A program made the translations under genes and the position numbers. Positions 7,752 to 16,730 of a stretch of 33,292 nucleotides of DNA are shown here, piece after piece. Source of the DNA: Bacteroidetes bacterium 4572_112 (GTDB lineage: Bacteria; Bacteroidota; Bacteroidia; Bacteroidales; UBA1556); assembly GCA_002254285.1 (NCBI GenBank), contig NIUZ01000006.1, positions 1 to 33,292 on the forward strand, read 5' to 3'. The notes beneath the pieces were generated by a model. That model made no database searches. It saw nothing but the letters and a program-made list of their open reading frames with translations, and had not been told where the DNA came from. The stretch's first letter is position 1. The number at the start of each line of letters is the position of its first letter.

Positions 7752-8873
7752 ATGAACCCATTTCAACTAACAGGATATCACGGGCCAGAGCTGTTTTGTG
7801 ATAGAGAGGAAGAAACTGAAAAGTTATATAATGCTATTGATAATGAGCGTAATGTAACACTTACTTCTATTCGCAAAATGGGTAAGTCTGGACTTATAAA
7901 ACACGTACTTCATAAGCTAAAAGCTAATAAAAAAGCATACTCTGTTTACTATCTAGATATATACCATACGGAGAATCTAAGCAATTTTTTGGAGGTTTTT
8001 GGTAAAGAATTGATGAATAATCACAGTAATTTCCCTCAAAAAGTACGTAATTTATTCGAAAATTTCATCAAATCACTCAATCCAACCATATCTTTTGACC
8101 CATTAAGTGGCAAACAAAACCTTAGTTTCAATTTTAATTCTAATGTGAATAAGGAGCAATCCATAATCGGAATATTTGATATACTATCGAAAATATCGGC
8201 TACGAAAAAGGTTGTAATAGCCATTGACGAATTCCAACAAATAGCCAAATATCCTGAGAAAAATGTTGAGGCATTATTGCGAGGAGTTATTCAGAGTTTG
8301 AAAAATATAAACTTTATTTTCTCAGGCAGCGACACTTCTATGATGACCGAGATATTTAATGACAGCAAGCGACCATTTTATCAATCTACTCAGTTGATGC
8401 ACCTAAGTCATATTCCTTACGATAAGTATAGCGAGTTTATAAATCACCATTTTGAGTCGAATAAACGACATATAGAGCAGCAGGCAGTGGATTTTATTCT
8501 CAATGAAACCCGAATCCATACTTATTATGTTCAGTTTCTTTGTAATAGAGCTTTCGCTAGCAAAAAGAAGAAAATAAACCTGAATGATATAAAACTTCTT
8601 TATTCGGAAATACTGCAAGAAAACGAAGCCTATTATAGCACTTATAAGGATATGCTTAGCACCCAACAATGGAAACTACTAATTGCTTTGGCCAATGAGG
8701 GTGGCTTTGCCAGCGTTACCTCTGGTGATTTTATCCGCAATTATAACCTAAGCAACGCAAGCACCATCCGCCGTAGCGTAAAGTCATTATTACAAAAACA
8801 AATGATATTCAAAAAAGATAACAGCTATTATGTCTACGATGTATTCTTTGCACGTTGGCTAACTAGATTATAA
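7752..8873 (+). CDS. archaeal-type AAA ATPase with C-terminal winged helix
   Basis: A 373-residue cytoplasmic protein of the family often named ATP-binding protein / ATPase predominantly from Archaea (PF01637-like). Typical features are NPF near the start, FCDREEE (residues 15-21), a P-loop at 39-47 (SIRKMGKSG), Walker B VVIAIDEFQQI (154-164, Asp159-Glu160) and an IFSGSD sensor-like strand. The last about 80 residues (QWKLLIALANEGGF onward) look like a winged-helix DNA-binding domain. The P-loop begins with Ser instead of the usual Pro or Gly and has Lys-Met where relatives have Arg-Tyr, but Gly44, Lys45 and Ser46 remain. The MORN-repeat gene starts 5 bases after its stop, implying one transcript. 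The cellular role of this family is unknown; the tandem repeats at its promoter make autoregulation plausible. Confidence 0.8.
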   Translation: MNPFQLTGYHGPELFCDREEETEKLYNAIDNERNVTLTSIRKMGKSGLIKHVLHKLKANKKAYSVYYLDIYHTENLSNFLEVFGKELMNNHSNFPQKVRNLFENFIKSLNPTISFDPLSGKQNLSFNFNSNVNKEQSIIGIFDILSKISATKKVVIAIDEFQQIAKYPEKNVEALLRGVIQSLKNINFIFSGSDTSMMTEIFNDSKRPFYQSTQLMHLSHIPYDKYSEFINHHFESNKRHIEQQAVDFILNETRIHTYYVQFLCNRAFASKKKKINLNDIKLLYSEILQENEAYYSTYKDMLSTQQWKLLIALANEGGFASVTSGDFIRNYNLSNASTIRRSVKSLLQKQMIFKKDNSYYVYDVFFARWLTRL

Positions 8874-8878
8874 AAAAT

Positions 8879-10762
8879 ATGAAACCAAAAATAATCATCA
8901 CCATAATAATAATGCTATTCAATATTGCAGCGGTAAAAGCGGTTGCGGTAGATGTGCATTATGCAAAATTAGCCAAGAAAATTGAGAGAGATACCATTAG
9001 CAGAACTAATGGCAAAACAACTACGCTCACCATTTATAATGGAGAAAAGGTTGTGGAGGTAATAAGGTTGCGTGATGGAAAGAGGAATGGAATTCACGAA
9101 TTGTTTAATGGAGATGGAAGTCTTAAAAAGCAAGCTGCTTATAAAAATGGCAACTTACATGGCAAAACGATAATTTATAATTATAGAGGACAAATTATAG
9201 AAGAAAAAACTTATAAATACAATAAAGCAAGAGGCCACTCTCTGCTACAAGGCAAATACGAAAAGTATTATAATACTAGACTGATATTTTCGGCAAATTA
9301 TAAAGACAGCCTGTTACATGGAAAGGCTTTGGAATATGCAAACAATAATTTGAAAAGCATAAAGCATTATAAAAGAGGTAAACTTAGCGGCAATGCAAAG
9401 AGGTATAATTATGCGAATGGGCTTTTGATTTCTGACGAAAATTATAAGATTATTAAAGATAGTATTTCCGAAAAATCGGTTTTGCATGGCAAATGCATAT
9501 ATTATAGTAGCAATGGAGGTATAAATAATATTGGCAACTATAAAAACGGAAATAAGGATGGTGTTTGGAAAACATATTATCATAATACTCCGAATATTGA
9601 GTCTGAGATAAACTATAAGGATGGATTGAAATATGGTGCTTTTACGAAATACTATTCCAATGGAAATATCAAAAATGAAGGCTTTACTTTTGAAGAACTA
9701 TTGTCAAATAAGCGTAAAAAAACCAAATTGGATGGCGAGCAAAAGGACTATTACGAAAACGGAATACTGTCGAAACTAAGTCATTATAATATGGGCGTAA
9801 AAACTGGTATTTGGGAAACCTATTATAATAATGCTAAGTTAAAAACCATAGGGGAATACAGTGACAATCTGCTTATTGGCAATTCGTTGTATTATGGATT
9901 AGATGGCGATACAATCAGCTATGTTACATATAAACTAATTTCGCAAAATAATAAGTTGGCATCCGTAAAAGATGGTACCGAAAGACGATGGAAAAATGGC
10001 GCAAAGGTTTTTGAACAAACTTATAAGGATGGCAAAAAGCATGGCAAAGGAATAAGCTATTATGGCAACGGACAGCCATCAAATCTGATGAATTTTAACG
10101 AAGGATATCTTGAAGGTGAGTATGTAGACTATTATCAAGATGGGCAAACAAAATCATACAGAGTTTATAGAATTGATACTAACATTCGTAGTCAAATAAA
10201 ATCGAAGATTATTGGATGGGAATATAGGTACGATAAAGATGGAAGTTTAAATTTTAAGAATTACAGAGGCAAAAACGAAAGTTCTTTATACAGCATAAAT
10301 TTTACCAAAGGCAAAATAAATAAGATACAATATGGCAATGGAATGACATTAAATTATTTTCCAGAAGGAAAGTTAATGTCAATAATAATCAATAATAGAT
10401 ATTCGCAGCCCATATTTGCGCAATATTTTTATAGAAATGGGCAAATGCGCATCATTAGTTTTCAGAATGGAGATAAGGGCGTGATAAATCAAATTATATA
10501 TACCAGCAATGGCGATTTGATGACTACCACAAATTATACAAATCAAAACCCCGATAGTTTGAATCCTAGCCCAAGCACTATTGCTAATTTTGGTGAGGCT
10601 GTTGGCTTACATTATATCGACAATAAATTCTATACCGACACCTTGCGCAATGGTAGTTATAGTTTATTTTATGGCAGTGGTAAGCCAATGTGTAATTTGC
10701 AATTGAAAAACGAATTGCTCGATGGCGAATTTGTATTATTTGATGCCCTAAATGGCGAGTAA
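8879..10762 (+). CDS. exported MORN_2-repeat protein, N-terminal part
   Basis: This frame gives 627 residues, beginning with a signal peptide (MKPKIIITIIIMLFNIAAVKA, charged then hydrophobic, cleavage near residue 22-24). The rest is a long array of YwqK/MORN_2-type repeats of the form NGxxxxxxxYKNGxxxGxxxxYY, for example YKNGNLHGKTIIY, YKRGKLSGNAKRY and YKDGKKHGKGISYY. Such repeats form extended beta sheets; the family is sometimes labelled as a toxin-antitoxin component, without direct proof in most bacteria. The frame ends inside a repeat at ALNGE, and the next frame continues the repeats after a one-base shift, so both probably derive from one gene of about 1085 codons. It follows the ATPase gene by 5 bases. 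Confidence 0.72.
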   Translation: MKPKIIITIIIMLFNIAAVKAVAVDVHYAKLAKKIERDTISRTNGKTTTLTIYNGEKVVEVIRLRDGKRNGIHELFNGDGSLKKQAAYKNGNLHGKTIIYNYRGQIIEEKTYKYNKARGHSLLQGKYEKYYNTRLIFSANYKDSLLHGKALEYANNNLKSIKHYKRGKLSGNAKRYNYANGLLISDENYKIIKDSISEKSVLHGKCIYYSSNGGINNIGNYKNGNKDGVWKTYYHNTPNIESEINYKDGLKYGAFTKYYSNGNIKNEGFTFEELLSNKRKKTKLDGEQKDYYENGILSKLSHYNMGVKTGIWETYYNNAKLKTIGEYSDNLLIGNSLYYGLDGDTISYVTYKLISQNNKLASVKDGTERRWKNGAKVFEQTYKDGKKHGKGISYYGNGQPSNLMNFNEGYLEGEYVDYYQDGQTKSYRVYRIDTNIRSQIKSKIIGWEYRYDKDGSLNFKNYRGKNESSLYSINFTKGKINKIQYGNGMTLNYFPEGKLMSIIINNRYSQPIFAQYFYRNGQMRIISFQNGDKGVINQIIYTSNGDLMTTTNYTNQNPDSLNPSPSTIANFGEAVGLHYIDNKFYTDTLRNGSYSLFYGSGKPMCNLQLKNELLDGEFVLFDALNGE

Positions 10763-12146
10763 AGGCTTGGCTACACTAAAGGAAACTTTTGATGAAAAAG
10801 GCAAAAGAGTTGAATATTATACCTTTCATACAAATGGCAAAATAAAGAATTATACAAATTACCTTAGTGGTGCAAATGTAAGTTATGACGCCAATGGTAA
10901 CATTCTTAATGAGACTATAAATAAGGGTAATATTTCTGTGCGCAATCGTTATTATGCTCTCAAAAGGCAAATTAGCTCATCTAATATATACATCGATAAT
11001 AAAAAGGATAGCATTTGGAAAACATATTATCCAACGGGAATTTTAAAATCAACCATAAGGTATCATAAGAATCAAAAGAATGGTAAATACATATATTATA
11101 ATGAAGAAGGAAATATAAAAAACGAAGGAAATTATAAAAATAATATAGCAGATGGTGCTTGGGTAAAGCATTTTGAGGGAACTACCGATACTACATTTTA
11201 CAAAAATGGAAGGGCAGTAGTAAAGCGAAATTTAGCACAATGCGAATGCGTGGATACCACATTGCATAAAATAGGTTTTGCGAACAGCTTAAATCGTTTG
11301 CTAGATTATTATACTCTAGTAAATAATATGCCATCTTATATTCAATCCCTGGATAGCAATGCCTATAAGTCAATTTTCTATTCGGGATTATTTACAGGCA
11401 GTGGCTCATATTCACTTACAATGCTTATGTATAAGAAGCTGAGTTTCGAGCTGCCTGCTGATAAGCAATTGCGCTTGACCATAAACCCATGTCATACCAA
11501 AGGTTATGTGAGTAAGGTAAGAGCTTCGGCATATATCGACCCCAGGTCACCACATAAGCGAATGACTATCAACCCTAAGCGTATTGCTATAGAGTTTATT
11601 AAGGGACCAATGCAGAGTGATGATTTAAGGCATAAATTTTTTACGGCATCGTTTAATATGGAGAGTATTAGATTTATTAGTGACGAAAAACCTCATGTAT
11701 ATATGGCCAAGGAAATTGATCCATGCTTCACAAAGGCTGTAATAAAAAATTATTTGCATTTGCAGGTAAATGATGCTTCGCTAACCATATTTAAAACTCC
11801 ATATTCCAATTATTCATACATAAAGAGTAAGGAACTCGATAATTTTTTCGGAATACAAATCAATGATGCGGATATAGAGTTTAACTATAATAAGTTTGGC
11901 GAAAATCATACTCTAAAGGCAAAATGTAGTAATATGTTGGCAGGAGGAAATTTTGCCTCCGGTAGAATTACTTTAGAATGCACTAAAAAAGGAGTAGATA
12001 AATTTGAAGTAAAAACTGAGGATGGATTATTGCAATTCAGCTCGCAAGATCTAAAAGTGGAATGGCTAAAGAGAGGATTTACTCATCTAAATTTCTTTTA
12101 TAGCGAAGAAATAAATGCTTTGGTAATTGATTTTTACGCAAAATAG
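10752..12146 (+). CDS. MORN_2-repeat protein, C-terminal part after a frameshift
   Basis: A 464-codon frame overlapping the previous one by 11 bases (ATG 10752, previous stop 10760-10762). It has no signal peptide and opens in the middle of a repeat: joining GE of the upstream frame to KGLATLKETFDEKGKRVEYY restores a normal unit, so a one-base insertion near 10760 is the likely cause. Repeats continue to about residue 160 (YHKNQKNGKYIYYN, NYKNNIADGAWV). The remaining about 300 residues are a non-repeat, beta-rich domain I do not recognise, with cysteines in CECVDT, NPCHT, DPCFT and the KCSNML/LECTKK region. Translation could restart at the overlapping ATG, but a product without a signal peptide would stay in the cytoplasm. 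A sequencing error is the main alternative. Confidence 0.65.
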   Translation: MASKGLATLKETFDEKGKRVEYYTFHTNGKIKNYTNYLSGANVSYDANGNILNETINKGNISVRNRYYALKRQISSSNIYIDNKKDSIWKTYYPTGILKSTIRYHKNQKNGKYIYYNEEGNIKNEGNYKNNIADGAWVKHFEGTTDTTFYKNGRAVVKRNLAQCECVDTTLHKIGFANSLNRLLDYYTLVNNMPSYIQSLDSNAYKSIFYSGLFTGSGSYSLTMLMYKKLSFELPADKQLRLTINPCHTKGYVSKVRASAYIDPRSPHKRMTINPKRIAIEFIKGPMQSDDLRHKFFTASFNMESIRFISDEKPHVYMAKEIDPCFTKAVIKNYLHLQVNDASLTIFKTPYSNYSYIKSKELDNFFGIQINDADIEFNYNKFGENHTLKAKCSNMLAGGNFASGRITLECTKKGVDKFEVKTEDGLLQFSSQDLKVEWLKRGFTHLNFFYSEEINALVIDFYAK

Positions 12147-12160
12147 ACGATTTATAATTA

Positions 12161-12323
12161 TGATACGAGCATGACAAAATTTAATCTTATTTTGACCCAC
12201 AGGGCAATGATTAAAATATTGTTATGTGACTCCATATCACCGAATTAATAGATTTTAAACATATGAAACGAACATGACAATTTTTAATCATAAATCGAAT
12301 TAATAGATTTTAAACATATGAAA
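12161..12323 (+). repeat. partly duplicated leader region before the YD-repeat gene
   Basis: A 28-base segment (CGAATTAATAG...ATATGAAA) occurs identically at 12241-12268 and 12296-12323; the second copy carries the true start codon. A second motif, about 26 bases with ACGA(G/A)CATGACAA, occurs at 12161-12186 and 12264-12289 with a few mismatches. The first copy of the start region reads ATG AAA CGA ACA TGA, a four-codon frame. Confidence 0.8.
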
Positions 12324-14108
12324 AAAACTATATATATAATCATTGCTATATTAGCAATAACGGTAATATCGGCAACAAATGGGCTAGCGCAAAAGGTATA
12401 CGATGTGTTTAGCAACGAATATATGCCCATTACCAACTCGCTTTATAAGGAGGTGAATGTGCGTAATTCTATTTTTAAGAATGAGGTGGAGGTACTTTAT
12501 TTCAAAATTAAGAATGAAGATACAAAGGCCATTAAATCCATTAATAAACAGGCCTATGCAATTTGTCTCGACTACCTTACTAATGAAAAAAAATCGATGA
12601 AACTAATGTCTGAATTAGAGCAGAGGTTAAGAGTAAGAAATGAACTTCAAAATTCCAAAAATGATGATTATGACCGAAGGGCAGAATATAATCAGCGGTC
12701 AAATCCACCTTTGCATAGCATAAAAAGCAGTATTATTTCTCGCATTGCTGATAAGTTATTTATTAGAGTGGATTTTAATTTTAAGAGTGAGTATAGCCGC
12801 AATTATTACGATAGCGATGATATAAATATTAGCCATTATTATGTGGCAAATATTAAGAGTGCTAAAGTAAAACGCTGGAAGAATGATTTAACGAATAAGC
12901 AATTATCTATTTTGCAGGAGAACCTATCGGAGCAACTGAATAGAAATTATTCGCAGGCAAATTCGGAACTTAAGCTTAGCGAAATAGAGCTCCTCAAAAG
13001 TAATGAAGAATATCAAGAGAATAATAGGGTTGAGGAATGTAAAAATATTTGCACACGAATAGATCTTTATGAGGCTGATTTTTATTGCTATGCTTGGGGT
13101 ATTATTGTTGATTTTCAGGAATATACCAATAGTAGCAAGATATATTATGGCGAAAAATTTCAGTTATTTATTCCTTATACCGATGCCAAGCAAATATTTA
13201 AGAATATTCCCAAATTTGCGTTCTTAAATCATATTCCAAATGTAAGTACCCATATTAATAACTTCAATATTCTTGATTTTTATAATAAAGCAGCATCAGA
13301 CAGAAGAGCCCCCGAAGCAGAGAATATTGTTGAGCTTAATGGCATAAAAAACTCACCAAAATCGCTAAGTATAATTAGAAGTCAGATATTAAGGGATAAT
13401 ACTGCCACAAACTTCACAAAGCAAGAGTTTGAGTATAATACCAAGGGGCAAATACTATCCAAAATATTGTATCAAGGTAAGGGTAATGTGTTTTATAGGT
13501 CAACCTTTTATAGCTACGATTCTGCAGGCTTATTATTGAGCAAAATAGTAAAGTATAAAGATAATAGAGAGGAATCTGAAAGCTATACTTACGACCATAA
13601 AAATAATCTTAGCCGATTAGCCATACGTAGCTCAAGCGACGACGAAAATAGTAATAAACTATATTTTTATAATGGAAACAATATTTACTATTTCACAATG
13701 GACAACGCCATAAGTGTTGATAATAGTGGGATTAGTAGATTACGTTTTGATAAAAACCGCATTTATAATACCGACAAAAACTATTTTGCGATAAATGATA
13801 AAAGGCAAATTGAAGGCATTGTTTCTTTAAGAAATTATAATAATCAAGGGCAATTTGGTCGCGATAGCTTGGATCGAATTATTGAATATCATAATGAAAA
13901 TGATAGATATAATTACTATTGGAATTACGACAGTTTGAACAGATTAGTTGAGTTTGAGCAATACGAATTTCAGAAAAATAAACTTCATATAAGCTTCCTT
14001 TACCAAGGTGAGAATATGTTGCCATATAAACGAATAAATATTCAAAAATATGGTGGTAATAATACTGTATTAGAAAAGGAACTTAAGTGGGAGATGTTTG
14101 AGGAATAG
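12318..14108 (+). CDS. exported YD/RHS-repeat-like protein
   Basis: A 596-residue protein with a clear signal peptide (MKKTIYIIIAILAITVISAT, cleavage near the AQK at residues 24-26). Residues about 30-330 form a charged, Asn/Lys/Tyr-rich domain of unknown family. From about residue 360 to the end there are YD-like units: EYNTKGQILSKILY, YSYDSAGLLLSKIVKY, YTYDHKNNLSRLAI, RDSLDRIIEYHNEND and WNYDSLNRLVEFEQY, resembling the short RHS/YD repeats of Bacteroidetes surface and periplasmic proteins. No C-terminal type IX sorting domain is seen. It stands 171 bases after the MORN frames and has its own duplicated leader. Function unknown; a beta-structured cell-envelope role is inferred from the signal peptide and repeats. 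Confidence 0.7.
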   Translation: MKKTIYIIIAILAITVISATNGLAQKVYDVFSNEYMPITNSLYKEVNVRNSIFKNEVEVLYFKIKNEDTKAIKSINKQAYAICLDYLTNEKKSMKLMSELEQRLRVRNELQNSKNDDYDRRAEYNQRSNPPLHSIKSSIISRIADKLFIRVDFNFKSEYSRNYYDSDDINISHYYVANIKSAKVKRWKNDLTNKQLSILQENLSEQLNRNYSQANSELKLSEIELLKSNEEYQENNRVEECKNICTRIDLYEADFYCYAWGIIVDFQEYTNSSKIYYGEKFQLFIPYTDAKQIFKNIPKFAFLNHIPNVSTHINNFNILDFYNKAASDRRAPEAENIVELNGIKNSPKSLSIIRSQILRDNTATNFTKQEFEYNTKGQILSKILYQGKGNVFYRSTFYSYDSAGLLLSKIVKYKDNREESESYTYDHKNNLSRLAIRSSSDDENSNKLYFYNGNNIYYFTMDNAISVDNSGISRLRFDKNRIYNTDKNYFAINDKRQIEGIVSLRNYNNQGQFGRDSLDRIIEYHNENDRYNYYWNYDSLNRLVEFEQYEFQKNKLHISFLYQGENMLPYKRINIQKYGGNNTVLEKELKWEMFEE

Positions 14109-14354
14109 CTTACCTCCTGCTAATGTTTATTTAACTAGGCGGGTTAATTGTGTTTGTTGCATAGTCCATGATATTTTTTACTAGAGAAGCTTTGTTCTAT
14201 TGTTTATCCTAACCCTAAAATGATAATAAAAAATAGATTTTGGCGTGAGTTTTTGGAACAAAAACCATGTCAAAATCGGTAAAATATAGGTTAAACATAA
14301 TTTTGTTATGTACAGTGCGTTTGATGTTTAAATTACCGAGTGTATTATTTATAT
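14109..14354. other. convergent intergenic region
   Basis: This 246-base gap separates plus-strand and minus-strand genes that converge on it. No gene is visible and I see no clear hairpin terminator for either side. Confidence 0.35.
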
Positions 14355-14903
14355 TTAATACGAATTCCATCTAACTACTTTATCAAAATCTTTGCGAATT
14401 TTTTTTCTTAGAAGGTAATCATCAGGGGCGTATCCGAAGCTAATTACCAAGCCAATAATTTTTTTCTCAGGAATAGATAGTAGCTTTTTAATCTTTTTTT
14501 CATCAAACCAGCCAAGCATACAGCTACCGATACCATCATCTTCGGCCTGCAGGCACATATGTTCGCCAGCAATTCCTATATCTATTAGTGGGTATTCCTT
14601 ATCCTTAATTGCACCGCCAATTTGTGTGGTTATTTTAGCCTTTTCTATCACCATTACTACTAATAGTGGCGATTGGGCAACAAACTTATTTATTCCGATA
14701 AGAGTTCCACGAGTAGCCTTAGCCACTTTCATACAAAGCTCAGGCTCATTCACCACAACAAAAGTCCAAGGTTGTGAGTTACTTGCCGAGGGGGCAAGGC
14801 GACCTGCTTCAAGAATACGATGAAGTTTCTCGTCTTCAATCTTTCTATCAATATCGTATTTTCTAACGCTTTGTCGCTGCTTTATTAAGTCGAAGAAGTC
14901 CAT
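14355..14903 (-). CDS. nitroreductase-family flavoprotein
   Basis: A 182-residue protein of the NADH oxidase/nitroreductase family: the FMN-binding N-terminal motif QRQSVRKY (residues 9-16), the LAPSASNSQPW segment (about 36-46), the CLQAEDDGIGSCMLGWF stretch (about 119-135) and the closing strand LVISFGYAP before a charged tail (RKKIRKDFDKVVRW). Such enzymes use FMN and NAD(P)H to reduce nitro-aromatics, quinones or other acceptors; the physiological substrate cannot be told. It starts 12 bases after the rhodanese gene and is likely its operon partner. Length is typical for the short branch of the family. Confidence 0.85.
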   Translation of the reverse strand: MDFFDLIKQRQSVRKYDIDRKIEDEKLHRILEAGRLAPSASNSQPWTFVVVNEPELCMKVAKATRGTLIGINKFVAQSPLLVVMVIEKAKITTQIGGAIKDKEYPLIDIGIAGEHMCLQAEDDGIGSCMLGWFDEKKIKKLLSIPEKKIIGLVISFGYAPDDYLLRKKIRKDFDKVVRWNSY

Positions 14904-14915
14904 TTCGTAAGTGTT

Positions 14916-15275
14916 TTAAAGGTTTGAGAATTCTTCAACACCACCTTTTAGGAAGTATACATTATCCATACCCATCCAGCGCATAATACTTGCTGCAACA
15001 GCGCCTTTTGGCCCTGCAAAGCAAACCATAATAATGCTTTCGTATGACGATAAGTCTAGTTTTGTAACTTCACTAACTAAGCTGTTAAATGGAATATTGA
15101 AAACGTGTTTATTGTCTATTTTATCATCAGAAAAGCAACAGCCATCAGGCTCTCTAACATCAATAACAGCCATATTATGACCTTGCTCCAAATAAGTTTT
15201 GAAATCGGCAGGCATTATCACCGGCCAGGGCATTTGCTGAACTTTATTGTTAAGCTCACTAAAAAAATCATTCAT
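14916..15275 (-). CDS. single-domain rhodanese-like protein
   Basis: A 119-residue protein with one rhodanese domain: AVIDVREPDG (residues 36-45), HVFNIPFNSL (57-66), and the active-site loop MVCFAGPKGA with Cys85. The loop carries the catalytic cysteine, so sulfur-transfer activity is possible. Two further cysteines (CC at 46-47) sit where relatives often have other residues. It precedes the nitroreductase gene by 12 bases, and has a good promoter of its own (15299-15328). Its partner is unknown; redox or sulfur-relay use together with the flavoenzyme is a guess. Confidence 0.82.
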   Translation of the reverse strand: MNDFFSELNNKVQQMPWPVIMPADFKTYLEQGHNMAVIDVREPDGCCFSDDKIDNKHVFNIPFNSLVSEVTKLDLSSYESIIMVCFAGPKGAVAASIMRWMGMDNVYFLKGGVEEFSNL

Positions 15276-15298
15276 AAAAATCTATATTTATTTAGGGG

Positions 15299-15328
15299 CA
15301 AATATAGGCTTAGAAATCCAATGGCAAA
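15299..15328 (-). promoter_or_regulatory. promoter of the rhodanese-nitroreductase operon
   Basis: On the minus strand TTTG (15328-15325) is followed after 18 bases by TATATTTG (15306-15299), close to the Bacteroidetes consensus. The ATG at 15275 is 23 bases further. Confidence 0.65.
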
Positions 15329-15335
15329 TATTTTT

Positions 15336-15935
15336 TTAGTCTTCAATAAATTTGAATAGTTCTTCATAAAGCAATTGAGTAGGTAAGCCCATCACATTAT
15401 AAAAGCTCCCTTCTATGCGCTCAATGCCAATATAACCAATCCATTCCTGAATTCCATATGCTCCTGCTTTATCAAAAGGCATATATTTTTCAACATAATA
15501 ATCAATATCGGCATCCTCAATCTTCTTAAAAAAGACGTCGCTTTCGGCAGAAAAACATTCTTGTTTATCAACAGAACTTAAGCATACCCCTGTAATAACT
15601 TTATGTTTTTGACCACTCATGGTCTTCAGTGTTTTTCTTGCTTGAGATTTATTCTTTGGCTTGCCAATAATTTCACCATTTAGCACAACAATTGTGTCTG
15701 CGGTAATGTAAATATCGTTCTTTTTTAAGTTAGAAGTTTTACATGCTGCTGCCTTCAGCTTTGCTAAATACTCAGGTACTTTTTTGTAACTTAAATCTTC
15801 AGGGTAACTTTCTTTAACTCTCTTTACCTTTATTTCAAAATGTAAATCCATTCCGTCCATAAGCATTTGACGCCTAGGTGATTTAGAAGCAAGGATAAGG
15901 TTGTGTTTGCGAAGTTTTCGAAGTCGTGATTCCAT
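15336..15935 (-). CDS. maf: Maf-family nucleoside triphosphate pyrophosphatase
   Basis: The chosen start at ATG 15935-15933 gives 199 residues; a longer frame to 15953 overlaps the -7 box and is unlikely. The family motifs are present: LILASKSPRRQ (residues 13-23), TADTIVV with Asp80, the GKPKNKSQA loop, MSGQKHKVITGVC, and the C-terminal KAGAYGIQ and GSFYNVMGLP. Maf proteins hydrolyse non-canonical or methylated (d)NTPs such as dTTP/UTP or m5UTP to monophosphates, thereby cleaning the nucleotide pool. It lies between efp and the rhodanese gene on the same strand, with its own -7 box. All key residues appear intact. Confidence 0.92.
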   Translation of the reverse strand: MESRLRKLRKHNLILASKSPRRQMLMDGMDLHFEIKVKRVKESYPEDLSYKKVPEYLAKLKAAACKTSNLKKNDIYITADTIVVLNGEIIGKPKNKSQARKTLKTMSGQKHKVITGVCLSSVDKQECFSAESDVFFKKIEDADIDYYVEKYMPFDKAGAYGIQEWIGYIGIERIEGSFYNVMGLPTQLLYEELFKFIED

Positions 15936-15950
15936 GATAATTATTTTATA

Positions 15951-15958
15951 CAAAGGTA
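15951..15958 (-). promoter_or_regulatory. -7 box for maf
   Basis: TACCTTTG on the minus strand matches TAnnTTTG and lies 15 bases before the chosen ATG. No clear -33 box. Confidence 0.5.
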
Positions 15959-16046
15959 GATAATTAAATCGAATATATAATAGCTTTTTCTGTTTGTTGC
16001 ATTTTTTTATTGTAAAATATTGTCGACGAACAAAGATTCGTTAAAT

Positions 16047-16091
16047 AGAAAAAAAAAGCTTCATCCTACACATTAGTGATAGATGAAGCTT
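16047..16091 (-). terminator. rho-independent terminator of efp
   Basis: AAGCTTCATC at 16056-16065 pairs with GATGAAGCTT at 16082-16091; on the minus strand the hairpin is followed by a run of nine T. It lies 23 bases after the efp stop. Confidence 0.85.
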
Positions 16092-16113
16092 CAATTTGAA
16101 AATAAAACTTAAT

Positions 16114-16683
16114 TTATTTTTTAACTCGTTCGCCGTATTCGTGAGTACGTGTATCAACTTTAATCCATTCTTCATTATTTATGAATAATGGAACCTTTAC
16201 GTTAGCACCAGTTTCCACTGTAGCATCCTTAAAAGTGTTAGTTGCAGTATTGCCTTTTTCTCCTGGCTCAGTATAAGTAATTTGTAATTCTACAAAAGCT
16301 GGTAACTCGCAAAATAAAGCAGTTTCTGTTTCAGCATGGTATACAATTTCAACATTTTGACCTTCTTTCAATAAATCAGGAGCATTAATAATGTCCTCCT
16401 CAATGAAAGTTTGCTCATAAGTTTCGTTATTCATAAAGTGGTATATATCTCCTTCATTATAAAGATATTGATAAGCACGACGCTCAACTCTTTGTATGTC
16501 AATCTTTACACCAGAGGTGAATGTGTTAGGAATAACTTTTCCTGTTTTAATATTTTTAAGCTTTGTACGAACAAAAGCAGGGCCTTTTCCTGGTTTAACG
16601 TGCTGAAATTCAACGATAGACCATAGCTCACCATTGAACATTAGTACCATTCCATTCTTAAAGTCTGAAGTATTTGATGCCAT
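16114..16683 (-). CDS. efp: translation elongation factor P
   Basis: From ATG 16683-16681 the protein has 189 residues, the usual length (a frame reaching 16725 would extend to the promoter). It has the N-terminal KOW-like domain with VKPGKGPAFVRTKLKN, where Lys33 sits at the tip that is modified in many bacteria, then two OB domains ending in the conserved IKVDTRTHEYGERV. EF-P binds between P and E sites of the ribosome and relieves stalling at polyproline stretches. It is alone between its own promoter and terminator. Confidence 0.96.
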   Translation of the reverse strand: MASNTSDFKNGMVLMFNGELWSIVEFQHVKPGKGPAFVRTKLKNIKTGKVIPNTFTSGVKIDIQRVERRAYQYLYNEGDIYHFMNNETYEQTFIEEDIINAPDLLKEGQNVEIVYHAETETALFCELPAFVELQITYTEPGEKGNTATNTFKDATVETGANVKVPLFINNEEWIKVDTRTHEYGERVKK

Positions 16684-16722
16684 AATATGTTTTGTTATAT
16701 ATTGTTTTAATTTCAATAAGCG

Positions 16723-16730
16723 CAAAAGTA
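16723..16730 (-). promoter_or_regulatory. -7 box for efp
   Basis: TACTTTTG on the minus strand, 39 bases before ATG 16683. It supports the shorter efp start. Confidence 0.5.

Noticed and set aside
16684-16725. N-terminal extension of EF-P
   Set aside because: The extension has no family similarity and reaches the -7 box at 16723-16730, so it would begin upstream of the likely transcript start.
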